The notes under the pieces are model-generated. The model saw only the letters and a program-made list of their open reading frames with translations, was not told the origin of the DNA and made no database searches. Shown one piece after another: positions 17,003 through 24,942 of a DNA stretch of 45,714 nt (positions are counted from its first letter, which is position 1; each line of letters begins with the position of its first letter). The translations under genes were made by a program, and so were the position numbers. Location: the NCBI GenBank assembly GCA_904420435.1, contig CAJFVK010000004.1, positions 1 to 45,714 of the forward strand. The letters are read 5' to 3'. Origin of the DNA: an uncultured Oscillospiraceae bacterium (GTDB lineage: Bacteria; Bacillota; Clostridia; Oscillospirales; Oscillospiraceae).

Positions 17003-18139
17003 TTAGCTGACAGTGGTGTAGGGAACACGGATCTTGGCGCAGGCCTCATCCACAATCATACCCTCGGTGTTGCTCATGAGGTCGCCGGTCTCCTGGTAGT
17101 TCTGCAGGAGGGTGGCCACAGCCTCGGCCAGGCCGGTGGCGGACTGGCCCACGGCGCCGGTGGCGTTGCCGGCGTTGATGGCGTCCACGATGCCCTGCAG
17201 GCCGTCAACGGTGAACACGGGGATGACGGTGCTGCCCTCGCCGTTGTTGTAGCCGGCGGTCTGGAGGGCGGTGATGGCGCCCAGGCCCATGTCGTCGTTG
17301 TTGGCGATGACCAGCTCCACCATGTTGCCGTTGGCCTCAGAATAAGCGGAGAGAACGGTGGTCATGTAGTCCTGGGCAGCGGCGGAGGACCAGGAGCCGT
17401 TGGGATCCACCAGGTACTGGGTGGCAGCGGAGCTGTCATAGTAGGACAGCTCGGGATGGCCGTTCTCCGTCAGGATGGCGTTGGCATCCTCCACGGAATA
17501 CTGGGTGCGCATCTCGGCCTCGGGGTTGTTCTCCTGGCCCTTGAACATCACGTAGGAGATCACGCCGTCGCCGTTCAGGTCCACAGCGTCATAGTTCTCC
17601 ACCAGATAGTTGCCGATCAGCTCGCCCTGCATGTGGCCGGCCTCGGCGGGATCGGTACCCACGAAGGCGGCCAGCTCATAGCTGTTGACCACATCGTCGG
17701 AAACCTCGCGGTTGAAGAAGATCACGGGGATGTTGGCGTTCTTGGCCGCGTCCACGATGGCCTGGGTGGTCTCGTCGGCGGAGGCCTCCACCGCGTTCAC
17801 CACCAGAGCCTGGGCCCCGTTGGCGATGGCGGTGTTCACCTGATCCAGCTGGGTGCCAGCGTTGGTCTGACCGTCCTGGTTGTTGGCGGTGATGCCCATC
17901 TCAGCCCACTTGGCGTCCATCTCGTTGCGCACATTGCTGATGAAGGCGTCGGAGTAGTTGTAGTACAGCACGGAGATGTTCATGCCGTCGCCGCCGGCGC
18001 TGCCGCCGTCGCCGCCATTGTTTCCGCCGTTACCGCCGTTGCCGCCGTTGTTGTTCCCGCCGCCGTTGTTGCCGCTTCCGCAGGCAACCAGGCTCAGCGC
18101 CATCACCAGCGCGAGAACAAGAGCCAATCCTTTTTTCAT
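17003..18139 (-). CDS. mglB: Galactose-binding lipoprotein (periplasmic-binding-protein family)
   Basis: The substrate-binding protein of the transporter, 378 residues, probably a membrane-anchored lipoprotein: signal peptide MKKGLALVLALVMALS followed by lipobox LVAC. After the cysteine comes an unusual asparagine/glycine run (about residues 22-48) that forms a flexible tether. The fold is type 1 periplasmic binding protein (VLYYNYSDAFISNVRNEM at the start of the domain; VIFFNREVS and ANNDDMGLGAITAL later, as in MglB). The start is the ATG at 18139 with AAGGAGG upstream. It heads the operon, after a leader of three palindromes. Galactose or glucose is the likely ligand by context. Confidence 0.88.
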   Translation of the reverse strand: MKKGLALVLALVMALSLVACGSGNNGGGNNNGGNGGNGGNNGGDGGSAGGDGMNISVLYYNYSDAFISNVRNEMDAKWAEMGITANNQDGQTNAGTQLDQVNTAIANGAQALVVNAVEASADETTQAIVDAAKNANIPVIFFNREVSDDVVNSYELAAFVGTDPAEAGHMQGELIGNYLVENYDAVDLNGDGVISYVMFKGQENNPEAEMRTQYSVEDANAILTENGHPELSYYDSSAATQYLVDPNGSWSSAAAQDYMTTVLSAYSEANGNMVELVIANNDDMGLGAITALQTAGYNNGEGSTVIPVFTVDGLQGIVDAINAGNATGAVGQSATGLAEAVATLLQNYQETGDLMSNTEGMIVDEACAKIRVPYTTVS

Positions 18140-18162
18140 CTGTCGTTCCTCCTTAAAATATC

Positions 18163-18227
18163 TTTTCCGTCCCGTCAGCGGGACGGAAAAAGGGCGTACG
18201 CCCTGCCGGAATCTTCCACGATCCGGC
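18163..18227 (-). other. Three stacked inverted repeats forming the mglB 5' leader
   Basis: From the expected transcription start toward the gene: GCCGGA / TCCGGC (18205-18227), the perfect palindrome AGGGCGTACGCCCT (18191-18204), and the 12-base-pair stem TTTTCCGTCCCG with a 4-base loop (18163-18190). They abut with no spare bases. The last hairpin lies just before the ribosome site and is not followed by a clear T-run. They may stabilise the mRNA, or one may be an operator or switch. Confidence 0.65.
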
Positions 18228-18234
18228 AAGTCCT

Positions 18235-18289
18235 ATTATACTGTACCTTCGCATATGATAACATGGACTTTTTCGTCATCTGTATGGAC
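18235..18289 (-). promoter_or_regulatory. mglB promoter with AraC-type direct repeats
   Basis: TATAAT on the minus strand at 18240-18235. No good -35 is present. Instead GTCCAT occurs twice in the same orientation, at 18268-18263 and 18289-18284, exactly 21 bases (two helical turns) apart. The proximal copy covers the -35 position. This is the geometry of class II activation by AraC-family proteins, and the regulator gene is next door. Confidence 0.6.
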
Positions 18290-18471
18290 AATTTATGGAA
18301 ATTCGGACGAATCGATATTTGCAAATTGTCTAAAATATACAAATTCAAAGCAGCGGTTTTGTGCATCTAAGATATTTGCGTTATTATTTTATCAAGCTTT
18401 TTTGTAAAATATCCCGACCGACAAAATCCTGCAAAAAGTCCCACAGCGCCATTTTGATTCTTCACACTTTT

Positions 18472-19371
18472 TTAAGAAATGGAATTACTTTTCATTTCCT
18501 CCTCCGTCAGCAGGTTCTCCTCCCGTCGCTCCTCCTCGGACCGGGCGGCCGCCTGCCGCACAGCGGCGTACCGCCGGGGGGACATGCCCTGGATCTCCTT
18601 GAACACCCGGGAGAAGTAGAAGGGATCGTCGAAGCCCACGGAGTTGGAGATCTCCTGCACGGAGTGGTTGGTGGTGGCCAGCAGGGTGCTGGCCCGGTCG
18701 ATCCGGTACTCCAGGAGGAAGCGCTTAGGGGAGATCTGGTAGCGCTGGACAAATTTCCGGTAGAGGCTGCTGTGGCTGACGGAGAGGTGGTCCGCCAGGG
18801 CCTCCACAGTCACCGGCTCCGCATAGTGGTTGATGATATAGTCCGCCGCCGCCTCGGCGCAGTCTACCGCGTCCCGCTTCTGCACCCGCCTGTCGGCGTG
18901 CTCCGTCAGGTAGGACAGCAGCAGGTAGAGCTTCCCGGTCATGGCCATGGTCTCCCACAAGGCCGTTCCATAGGCCTGGTAGATCTCCCGGAGCAGGCTG
19001 GCCAGGGCCTCGCTGTGCCTGCCCCGGAGCACCGGGTTCTTCTTTGAGAAGTCCGTCATGTCCACGTAGCGCTCCGCGTCCATGCCGTTGAACCCCACCC
19101 ATATGTACTCCCAGGGCTCCTGGCTGTCGGCATAGTAGTGCACCGTGGTGTCCGGATAGACCAGAAAGCTGTCGCCGGATTCCAGGGCATACTTTCTGCT
19201 GTCGATGATGCAGGTGCCGCGGCCGGACAGGATGGTGTGGAGCAGGAAGTGGTCCCGGATGCCGGGACCCCAGCCGTCCCCGGCCCTACACTGCTGACAT
19301 CCGGTATTCTGTACATAGAGTGATGCGGTCCGCCGTTCCAGCTTTTTGGAATACTTGTAGGGATTATCCAT
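18472..19371 (-). CDS. AraC-family transcriptional regulator (cupin-type sensor)
   Basis: A 299-residue regulator. The N-terminal half is a cupin-like sugar-sensing domain (FLLHTILSGRGTC, SGDSFLVYPDTTVHYY). The C-terminal half (about 175-275) has the two helix-turn-helix motifs of AraC proteins: LADHLSVSHSSLYRKF and the signature VGFDDPFYFSRVFKEIQGMSPRRY. It lies directly upstream of mglB on the same strand, so it is the probable activator of galactose uptake and perhaps galKTE. Related proteins regulate raffinose or melibiose systems, so an alpha-galactoside inducer is also possible. Confidence 0.85.
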   Translation of the reverse strand: MDNPYKYSKKLERRTASLYVQNTGCQQCRAGDGWGPGIRDHFLLHTILSGRGTCIIDSRKYALESGDSFLVYPDTTVHYYADSQEPWEYIWVGFNGMDAERYVDMTDFSKKNPVLRGRHSEALASLLREIYQAYGTALWETMAMTGKLYLLLSYLTEHADRRVQKRDAVDCAEAAADYIINHYAEPVTVEALADHLSVSHSSLYRKFVQRYQISPKRFLLEYRIDRASTLLATTNHSVQEISNSVGFDDPFYFSRVFKEIQGMSPRRYAAVRQAAARSEEERREENLLTEEEMKSNSIS

Positions 19372-19463
19372 CCATCTCGCCTCACTTTCTGTGCATTCTC
19401 ACCTGTATCATACCATAATTTTTCCCAAAGGACAACCGGTATCCTTTAATTCTTTCGATACAA

Positions 19464-19492
19464 TTGACATTCCCCCGCCGAGGGATTATGAT
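19464..19492 (+). promoter_or_regulatory. Promoter of the radical SAM gene
   Basis: TTGACA (19464-19469), 17 bases, TATGAT (19487-19492). The start codon is 36 bases further on, with AAAGGAG between. It diverges from the AraC-type gene. Confidence 0.75.
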
Positions 19493-19527
19493 GATACAAA
19501 CATCAAAAAGGATAAAGGAGTTGCGCT

Positions 19528-21030
19528 ATGCCTGCGGAAAACAGCCGTCCCACCGTGGTTCTGGTGGCTTTTTACAACACCAAGGCCCTGGGGGTGCGCT
19601 ACCTGGAAACTGCCCTAGAGAAGGCCGGATACAACGTGCAGATCATCTTCTATAAAACCTTCAACAGCGTCCACCCCTCCAAGACGACGGAAACCGAGCT
19701 GAAGCTGCTGACGGACCGGATCCGCCGGGCGGACCCGGCGCTCATCGGCCTTTCGGTGATGAGCTCCATGTATCTGGACACGGTGGAGCTGGTGATCGGC
19801 GCCATCAACCGGAATTTCGACCTGCCGGTGGCCTACGGCGGCGCCTTTGCCACCATGTTCCCCCAGCGGTTCCTCCGCCGGGCTGGGAAGGACTTCGTCA
19901 TCCGCACCGACGGCGAGCACCCCCTCTGCGCCCTGGCGGACGCCATCGTGTCCGGTGGGGACTACCGGTCCATTCCCTCCCTGTGCTACCTGGAGCAGGG
20001 GGAGCCGGTGATCAACCCCATCGGCGGCATGGAGAACAACATCGACAACTACGGCCTGCCCACCATCAACAGCAAGCAGTCCTGCTTCATCGAGCACGAC
20101 AAGCTGGTGGAGGGGGACCCCCAGCTGGGGACTCTGAGCTACGAGGTCATCGCCTCCCGGGGCTGCCCCTTCACCTGCTCCTACTGCTGCTGCGTCAACC
20201 TGGCCCGGCTCTACCCCCAGGGGGTCAAGCACGTGCGCACCCGGTCGGTTAAGAGCATCATCGACGAGCTGATCATCGCCAAGAAGGTCTGCAAGAAGCT
20301 GGTGTTCGTCCACTTCTACGACGAGATCTTCCCGAACCTGCCCGGCTGGGTGGACGAGTTCGTGGTGGAGTACAAAAAGCACATCGACCTGCCCTTCACC
20401 ATCTGGTCCCACCCCAAGATGGTGGACGAGGAGGTGCTGCGGAAGCTGAAAAAGGTGGGGCTGACAGAGGTCATCATGGGCATCCAGTCCGGCTCTCCCC
20501 ACATCCGGAAGGACGTGTTCCACCGCTACGAGAGCAATGAGGACATCATCGAGGCCACCCGGATCATCCACGACTCCGGCGTGTTCTGGGCCAGCTACGA
20601 CTTCATGCTCCGCCATCCCTTTGAAACCCTGGAAACCCTCCAGGAGACCTACTGGCTGGTCAAGAAGATGCATGGCCCCTTTGAGCTGCAGCTTCACGGG
20701 CTCAACTTCCTCCCCGGCACGGACATCGTCCCCATGGCCATTGAGCAGGGCTACCTCACCGCCCAGGAGATGGACCAGATCATGTACGCCCCCATGGAGG
20801 AGCAGTTCGGCGCCTACTGGTACCGGGAGAACAGCACCGACAGCCAGATGTGGTATGAGATGATCTACCTGCTCCAGTTCAAGTCCACCCGGAAGAAGGT
20901 GGAGCAGTGGGAGAAGGACCCCGCCGCCCACCGCCAGGAGATCTCCAAGCTCTACGAGAAGGCCCAGAAGCTGGCCAAGGCCCGGTACTACTACAAGAAG
21001 GCCCGGGTGGTGCTGAAAAGCAAGCTGTAA
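19528..21030 (+). CDS. B12-binding-domain-type radical SAM protein
   Basis: A 500-residue protein with an N-terminal cobalamin-binding-like Rossmann domain (about 8-145, LIGLSVMSSMYL and VAYGGAFATMFP) and a radical SAM barrel (about 205-430). The cluster cysteines are C213, C217 and C220 in RGCPFTCSYC, followed by two more cysteines. The classical B12 DxHxxG motif is not visible, as in many proteins of this group, so cobalamin binding is uncertain. FDxFLxxG-type text and AxxxGxE-like IMGIQSGS are typical of the class. The lysine/tyrosine-rich C-terminus is basic. It stands alone between promoter and terminator. Substrates in this family include lipids, hopanoids, antibiotics and peptides; none can be assigned. 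Confidence 0.82.
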   Translation: MPAENSRPTVVLVAFYNTKALGVRYLETALEKAGYNVQIIFYKTFNSVHPSKTTETELKLLTDRIRRADPALIGLSVMSSMYLDTVELVIGAINRNFDLPVAYGGAFATMFPQRFLRRAGKDFVIRTDGEHPLCALADAIVSGGDYRSIPSLCYLEQGEPVINPIGGMENNIDNYGLPTINSKQSCFIEHDKLVEGDPQLGTLSYEVIASRGCPFTCSYCCCVNLARLYPQGVKHVRTRSVKSIIDELIIAKKVCKKLVFVHFYDEIFPNLPGWVDEFVVEYKKHIDLPFTIWSHPKMVDEEVLRKLKKVGLTEVIMGIQSGSPHIRKDVFHRYESNEDIIEATRIIHDSGVFWASYDFMLRHPFETLETLQETYWLVKKMHGPFELQLHGLNFLPGTDIVPMAIEQGYLTAQEMDQIMYAPMEEQFGAYWYRENSTDSQMWYEMIYLLQFKSTRKKVEQWEKDPAAHRQEISKLYEKAQKLAKARYYYKKARVVLKSKL

Positions 21031-21053
21031 CCTGTCATTTTCCTGTATAGCAA

Positions 21054-21094
21054 AAACAAAGGGGAATTTTCTGTCGAAAAATTCCCCTTTGTTT
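21054..21094. terminator. Bidirectional terminator between radical SAM gene and selD
   Basis: AAACAAAGGGGAATTTT and its complement around a short loop, followed by TCTTTTT on the plus strand and flanked by A-rich sequence. It serves two convergent genes. Confidence 0.85.
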
Positions 21095-21105
21095 TCTTTT
21101 TGCCC

Positions 21106-22146
21106 CTATCGCAGGGTGATCCGCGGCCCGCCGCTCCACCCGGTTACCGTCCCCACCCGCTGGGCGGAGGGTACCGCCGTCCGCAGCCGGTCGAAGAGGG
21201 CCTGGGCGTCCTCCGGGTGGACGCTGATGAGCAGTCCCCCGGCGGTCTGGGGGTCGTAGAGCAGGTCCTGGACCGCCAGGGGGACTACCCCCGGGTCTAC
21301 CCGGTCCTGGGCGAAGGACCGGTTCCGGTACATCCCCTCCGGCAGAATCCCCATCTCCGCCAGCTCCAGGGCCTCCGGGATCAGATCCACGCCGGCGGTA
21401 TCCACCAGGGCGGCGGTACCGCTGCCCTCCATCATCTCCGTCAGGTGGCCCAGGAAGCCGAAGCCCGTCACATCCGTGCAGGCGTGGACCCGGAAGTCCG
21501 CCATGCAGTCCCGGGCGGCCTTGTTCAGGGTGGTCATCAGGCCGTAGGTCCGGTCCATGGCCGCCGGGGACGCCAGCCCCCCCTTGTGGGCGGTGGTCAG
21601 CACGCCGATCCCCAGGGGCTTGGTCAGCAGCAGCACGTCCCCGGGCTGGGCCCCGGCGTTGGTCAGCACCCGGTCCGGCCGGACGAAGCCCGTGACCGCC
21701 AGGCCGTACTTGGGCTCCTCATCGAAGATGCTGTGGCCCCCGGTGATGAGGGCCCCCGCCTCGTAGACCTTGTCGTAGCCCCCCCGGAGGATCTGGTGGA
21801 CCGCCTCCCTGGGCATGGATTCCGGCACGGCCATAATATTGAGGCACAGCTTGGGCTCTCCCCCCATGGCGTACACGTCGGAGAGGGCGTTGGTGGCGGC
21901 GATCTGGCCGAAGAGGTAAGGATCGTCGGCAATGGGCGGGAAGAAGTCCACCGTCTGCACCAGGGCCAGCTCGTCGCTGATCCGGTATACCGACGCGTCG
22001 TCGCTCTTGTCGAACCCCACCAGCAGGTTGGGATCCCGGTGGACCCGGATGTCCTCCAGCAGCTGGGCCAGCACCCCGGCCCCCACCTTGGCGCCGCACC
22101 CGGCGCACTTGGCCAGCTTCGTCAGCTTCACTTCATTTTCAGCCAT
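21106..22146 (-). CDS. selD: Selenide, water dikinase
   Basis: Makes selenophosphate, the selenium donor, from selenide and ATP. It has 346 residues. The N-terminus reads LAKCAGCGAK with cysteines at 14 and 17; C17 aligns with the catalytic cysteine of E. coli SelD, so this is the cysteine and not the selenocysteine form. DVTGFGFLGHL and LLYDPQTAGGLL are conserved landmarks. The ATG overlaps the upstream gene's stop by one base (TGATG). With YqeB and YqeC upstream, its selenophosphate probably serves selenium-dependent molybdenum hydroxylases. Use for selenocysteine or tRNA selenation cannot be excluded, since selA, selB and ybbB would lie elsewhere. Confidence 0.94.
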   Translation of the reverse strand: MAENEVKLTKLAKCAGCGAKVGAGVLAQLLEDIRVHRDPNLLVGFDKSDDASVYRISDELALVQTVDFFPPIADDPYLFGQIAATNALSDVYAMGGEPKLCLNIMAVPESMPREAVHQILRGGYDKVYEAGALITGGHSIFDEEPKYGLAVTGFVRPDRVLTNAGAQPGDVLLLTKPLGIGVLTTAHKGGLASPAAMDRTYGLMTTLNKAARDCMADFRVHACTDVTGFGFLGHLTEMMEGSGTAALVDTAGVDLIPEALELAEMGILPEGMYRNRSFAQDRVDPGVVPLAVQDLLYDPQTAGGLLISVHPEDAQALFDRLRTAVPSAQRVGTVTGWSGGPRITLR

Positions 22147-22598
22147 CAGGATTCCTCCCCTTTCAGCGTCCGCTTCAGATAGACCATGTCCCGCAAGACC
22201 ACCCCCTCCTCCACAATGGGGTGGTCGTAGTGGTCGGTAAAGAAGTTCTCCACCCGGTGGGAGGGGACAAAGCCGCAGGACCGGTAGAACCGGAGGGTGG
22301 AGGGCGTCTCCCCGGTGCCCACCAGCATCACGCCTCCCGGACAGGCGGCGCAGGCGTGCTCCACCATGGCCCGCCCCCGGCCCTGCCGGCGAAAGCCCGG
22401 CGCCACAGCCAGGTTTTTGATCTCGTACACCCCCGGCCCCTCCTCCGTCACCAGGCACACCGCCGTGCTCTCCCCGGCCTCCTCCATCACGTAGAGGACG
22501 CCCCGGTCCAGGTACCGGCGGACCATCTCCTCCTGCTCATCCCCCAGGAGAAGGAGGGGCATCCAGGGCTCCCGGCTCCCCGCCGCGGCCCGGATCAT
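22146..22598 (-). CDS. GNAT-family N-acetyltransferase within the selenium cluster
   Basis: A 150-residue Gcn5-related acetyltransferase. The acetyl-CoA loop is visible in motif A, IKNLAVAPGFRRQGRGRAMV, and the late motif LRFYRSCGF is typical of the family. It is locked into the operon: its ATG overlaps the yqeB stop (ATGA) and its stop overlaps the selD start (TGATG). That tight packing suggests a role connected to the selenium-hydroxylase genes, but acetyltransferases have very varied substrates and none can be named. No strong ribosome site is seen, so translation probably depends on the upstream gene. Confidence 0.82.
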   Translation of the reverse strand: MIRAAAGSREPWMPLLLLGDEQEEMVRRYLDRGVLYVMEEAGESTAVCLVTEEGPGVYEIKNLAVAPGFRRQGRGRAMVEHACAACPGGVMLVGTGETPSTLRFYRSCGFVPSHRVENFFTDHYDHPIVEEGVVLRDMVYLKRTLKGEES

Positions 22599-23386
22599 CC
22601 CAGCGCCCCCGTCAGGCGCAGAACCGCCTCCAGCACGCCGCCGCCCACCGCCAGAGCCTTGTCGCTGGCGGTGTAGCAGTTGGCGGCCTCGCACCGGGGG
22701 TCCACATCCCCGGCCTTCATGCCCCTCCGGACCGGGGTCCCCTCCGGCAGGATCCCCCGGAGGACGCCGCCGATCTGGCAGACCATGGGGACGCCGTCCA
22801 CCTCCCCCGCCGCCTGGCCGGCCTCCACCTGGGCGCCGATGTCCAAAAGCTGGTGAAATACCCCGTCCGCCGGAGCCCGGAGCACCCGCTCCCCAGCGAA
22901 GCCGCCGATGAGGCCGGGCACCGCGGTGTTGGGCAGGGCGCTGCCGGTGTAGTAGACCCGGCCCAGGGTGTGGCCCCGCATGGTCTCCACCACCGCGTGG
23001 CAGTCCGCCCCGGCGGTAAAGCCGGGCCCCACCCCCACCACCGCCGGGGCCATGTCCATGGTGGTGCCCAGGTTCCGCTTGGCCAGGATCGCGTCCACCA
23101 CCGCGTCGGGCTTCAGAACAGGGATGCAGTCCCCCTCCGGGTCCACCAGCACGGGGATCACCCCCTCCCTCAGGAGGGCCAGGGCCTCCGCCGGCCCCGC
23201 CGCCCGCCGGGCGGTCACGTCCTCCACCCGGGTCTCCCCCCTGGCCACGCACTCGGAGAAGGCCACCGTCCGCCGGATGGCCGTAGGCCGCTCCACCTCG
23301 CACAAAACCACTCGAATGCCGCTTCGCCAAAGCCGCAGGGCGATCCCGGAGGCGATATCCCCGGCCCCCCGGATCACTGTCAGCAT
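22595..23386 (-). CDS. yqeB: Selenium-dependent molybdenum hydroxylase accessory protein YqeB
   Basis: A 263-residue protein of the EF2563/YqeB family, starting with a Rossmann-like turn RGAGDIASGIALRLW and containing VIPVLVDPEG, VVGVGPGFTAGADCHAVVE and GSALPNTAVPGLIGG. The family marks genomes with selenium-dependent molybdenum hydroxylases such as xanthine or purine hydroxylases; the exact biochemical step is unsettled. I chose the ATG at 23386 because GAGGAG lies ten bases before it; GTG codons at 23395 and 23392 sit on the ribosome site. It overlaps yqeC by seven bases and the GNAT gene by four. Confidence 0.88.
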   Translation of the reverse strand: MLTVIRGAGDIASGIALRLWRSGIRVVLCEVERPTAIRRTVAFSECVARGETRVEDVTARRAAGPAEALALLREGVIPVLVDPEGDCIPVLKPDAVVDAILAKRNLGTTMDMAPAVVGVGPGFTAGADCHAVVETMRGHTLGRVYYTGSALPNTAVPGLIGGFAGERVLRAPADGVFHQLLDIGAQVEAGQAAGEVDGVPMVCQIGGVLRGILPEGTPVRRGMKAGDVDPRCEAANCYTASDKALAVGGGVLEAVLRLTGALG

Positions 23387-24045
23387 CTCCACCACGCTCC
23401 TCTCTCCAGCGCCCCGGCAAAGACCGGCATCTCCAGCAGGTCTGCCAGCTGCCGGGCGCTCCTCTGTACCGCTTCCTCCTCCGCCTGGTTGAGCAGCAGG
23501 CAGTCCCCCAGGCCCTCCCGGCGGATGGCCTCCCCCAGGGCCGCCGCTGTCACCGGCTCCTCCGGCGCGCAGCCGGTGAGATGGCAGAAGATCTCCGGTC
23601 GGTGGACCGCCTCCCGGACCGGCCTTCCCAGGCCGCTTCCCCCGGCCACCAGGACCACCCGGCCCGCCTGGGCCGGCACCACCGGCTCATGGGGGGCGTG
23701 GGCCTTCAGGGGGCGGCGGGCGGCGCCGTCGGCCTCCACCAGTACATAGTCGAACCGCTCCGCCAGGGCCGCCATAGGCGTTTCCGGGGCGGTGAGCTTG
23801 CCGGTGCCGGGGATCTCCGTCCCGGCGCACAGCAGGCGGTGGGACCGGCGCAGAGCGTCCAGCTCCGCCGCCGTGCGGGCGCAGGGCAGGTCCGGGAAGG
23901 GAAAGATCTTGGTGGTTGTGCACAGCAGGACGGTGTGTCCCTCCGCCAGCTCCCGCCCCAGGGTATAGAGCAGGGTGGTCTTGCCCCCGGCCCCGATGAC
24001 GGCCGTGACCCCCCGCTTGATTCCCAGCAGCCGGTGCAGCTCCAT
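23380..24045 (-). CDS. yqeC: Putative selenium-cofactor biosynthesis protein YqeC
   Basis: A 221-residue predicted nucleotide-binding protein: P-loop-like VIGAGGKTTLL at 16-26, TTTKIF after it, and YVLVEADGAARRPLKAH in the middle, all typical of the YqeC family. YqeC co-occurs with YqeB and SelD in genomes using a selenium-containing molybdenum cofactor; its reaction is not established. It is the first gene of yqeC-yqeB-GNAT-selD, with a promoter 30-58 bases upstream. The molybdenum hydroxylase itself is not in the window. Confidence 0.87.
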   Translation of the reverse strand: MELHRLLGIKRGVTAVIGAGGKTTLLYTLGRELAEGHTVLLCTTTKIFPFPDLPCARTAAELDALRRSHRLLCAGTEIPGTGKLTAPETPMAALAERFDYVLVEADGAARRPLKAHAPHEPVVPAQAGRVVLVAGGSGLGRPVREAVHRPEIFCHLTGCAPEEPVTAAALGEAIRREGLGDCLLLNQAEEEAVQRSARQLADLLEMPVFAGALERGAWWRC

Positions 24046-24074
24046 TCCGCTCCCTCCCCCGTATGGTTTTTACC

Positions 24075-24103
24075 AGTATAACGGATTTTCTATCAAAAAG
24101 CAA
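24075..24103 (-). promoter_or_regulatory. Promoter of the yqeC-yqeB-GNAT-selD operon
   Basis: On the minus strand TTGCTT (24103-24098), 17 bases, TATACT (24080-24075), 29 bases before the yqeC ATG. Confidence 0.65.
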
Positions 24104-24185
24104 AAATTTTTCTCCCGCCCAGGGAACCAATCCCCGGGCGGCGTCGTATCAGAGAGTGAAAGCACCGGAGAGGAGGTGGAAGCGG

Positions 24186-24683
24186 GTGCTGGATTCCTAT
24201 ATCGCCCGGTACGGCCGGCGGCTGTACGGCCTGTGCCTGCACCTGTGCCGCAGCGTCACCGATGCGGAGGACCTCTACCAGGACACCTGGCTCCGGGCCC
24301 TGGCCCACCTCCACCGGTACGACCCGGCCCAGCCCTTTGAGCCCTGGCTCACCCGGATCTGCCTGAACCGCTACCGGGATCTGCTCCGCCGGCGGAAGCG
24401 GAGCCCGGTGGCCGACCCCTTCGCCTCCACGGAGGAGAAGGACCTCCTCCTGAGCCAGACGCCCGCCCCGGAGGCGGAGGACCTGTCCTACGTGCGCCAG
24501 GCGGTGGACGGCCTGCCGGAGAAGCTCCGCCAGGCGGTGATCCTCTTCTACTTCCACCAGCTGGACCTGCGGCAGACCGCCCGGGCCCTGGGTGTCCCGA
24601 AGGGGACGGTCAAATCCCGGCTGAGCCGGGCCAGAAATCAACTGAAGGAGGTGCTCCGCCGTGACGACGCCCTACCATTTTGA
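24186..24683 (+). CDS. ECF-type RNA polymerase sigma factor
   Basis: A 165-residue sigma-70-like factor with only regions 2 and 4. Region 2 (about 1-70) has DAEDLYQDTWLRAL, the usual core-binding motif; region 4 (about 105-155) has LPEKLRQAVILFYFHQLD and the helix-turn-helix ARALGVPKGTVKSRLSRAR. The start is GTG at 24186 with AGGAGGT eight bases upstream; an in-frame ATG far upstream would overlap the divergent promoter. The next gene overlaps by 23 bases. ECF factors are usually held by an anti-sigma encoded alongside, and the next two membrane proteins are the candidates. The inducing signal is unknown. Confidence 0.88.
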   Translation: MLDSYIARYGRRLYGLCLHLCRSVTDAEDLYQDTWLRALAHLHRYDPAQPFEPWLTRICLNRYRDLLRRRKRSPVADPFASTEEKDLLLSQTPAPEAEDLSYVRQAVDGLPEKLRQAVILFYFHQLDLRQTARALGVPKGTVKSRLSRARNQLKEVLRRDDALPF

Positions 24684-24942
24684 CGCCCATACGCCCCCCC
24701 GGCTCACCGCGTCCATGCTCCGCCGGGAGCTGGAGCGCCGCCGGGCCCGGCGGCAGGCCCTGCTGCTCTATGCCGCGGCCGTGGCCTCCATCCTGGCCGG
24801 CGCGCTGGTGGGACTGTGGCTGCTGCCCCTGGTTCCCCGGCTGGCCCTGGTCTTCCTCTCCAGCGCCGGACTGGCCCTGCTCTCCTGCGGCGCAGGCGGA
24901 GTCCTCCTCTACTACAAGCGAAAGGAGCTGTTCCTCACATGA
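24661..24942 (+). CDS. Small two-helix membrane protein, possible anti-sigma component
   Basis: A 93-residue protein starting at GTG 24661, with AAGGAGGTG upstream inside the sigma gene. The basic arginine-rich stretch RRELERRRARRQ (about 21-32) precedes two hydrophobic helices (about 34-58 and 61-84) and a short basic tail, giving an in-out-in topology. There is no zinc-binding HxxxCxxC anti-sigma motif. Its place directly after an ECF sigma gene, with translational overlap on both sides (ATGA with the next gene), suggests it helps to hold or release the sigma factor at the membrane. This is inference from position only. Confidence 0.65.
   Translation: MTTPYHFDAHTPPRLTASMLRRELERRRARRQALLLYAAAVASILAGALVGLWLLPLVPRLALVFLSSAGLALLSCGAGGVLLYYKRKELFLT

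Larger units (their letters stand above)
18140..18471. other. Intergenic region between araC-type gene and mglB
   Basis: An AT-rich 332-base stretch with no credible gene. It holds the mglB leader palindromes, a -10 box, a pair of phased direct repeats, and a distant inverted repeat GACAATTT (18287-18294) with AAATTGTC (18323-18330). No clear terminator for the AraC-type gene was seen. Confidence 0.6.

Noticed and set aside
18175..18366. 63-codon minus-strand ORF across the mglB leader
   Set aside because: It crosses the promoter and all leader palindromes, has no ribosome site and no conserved motif.
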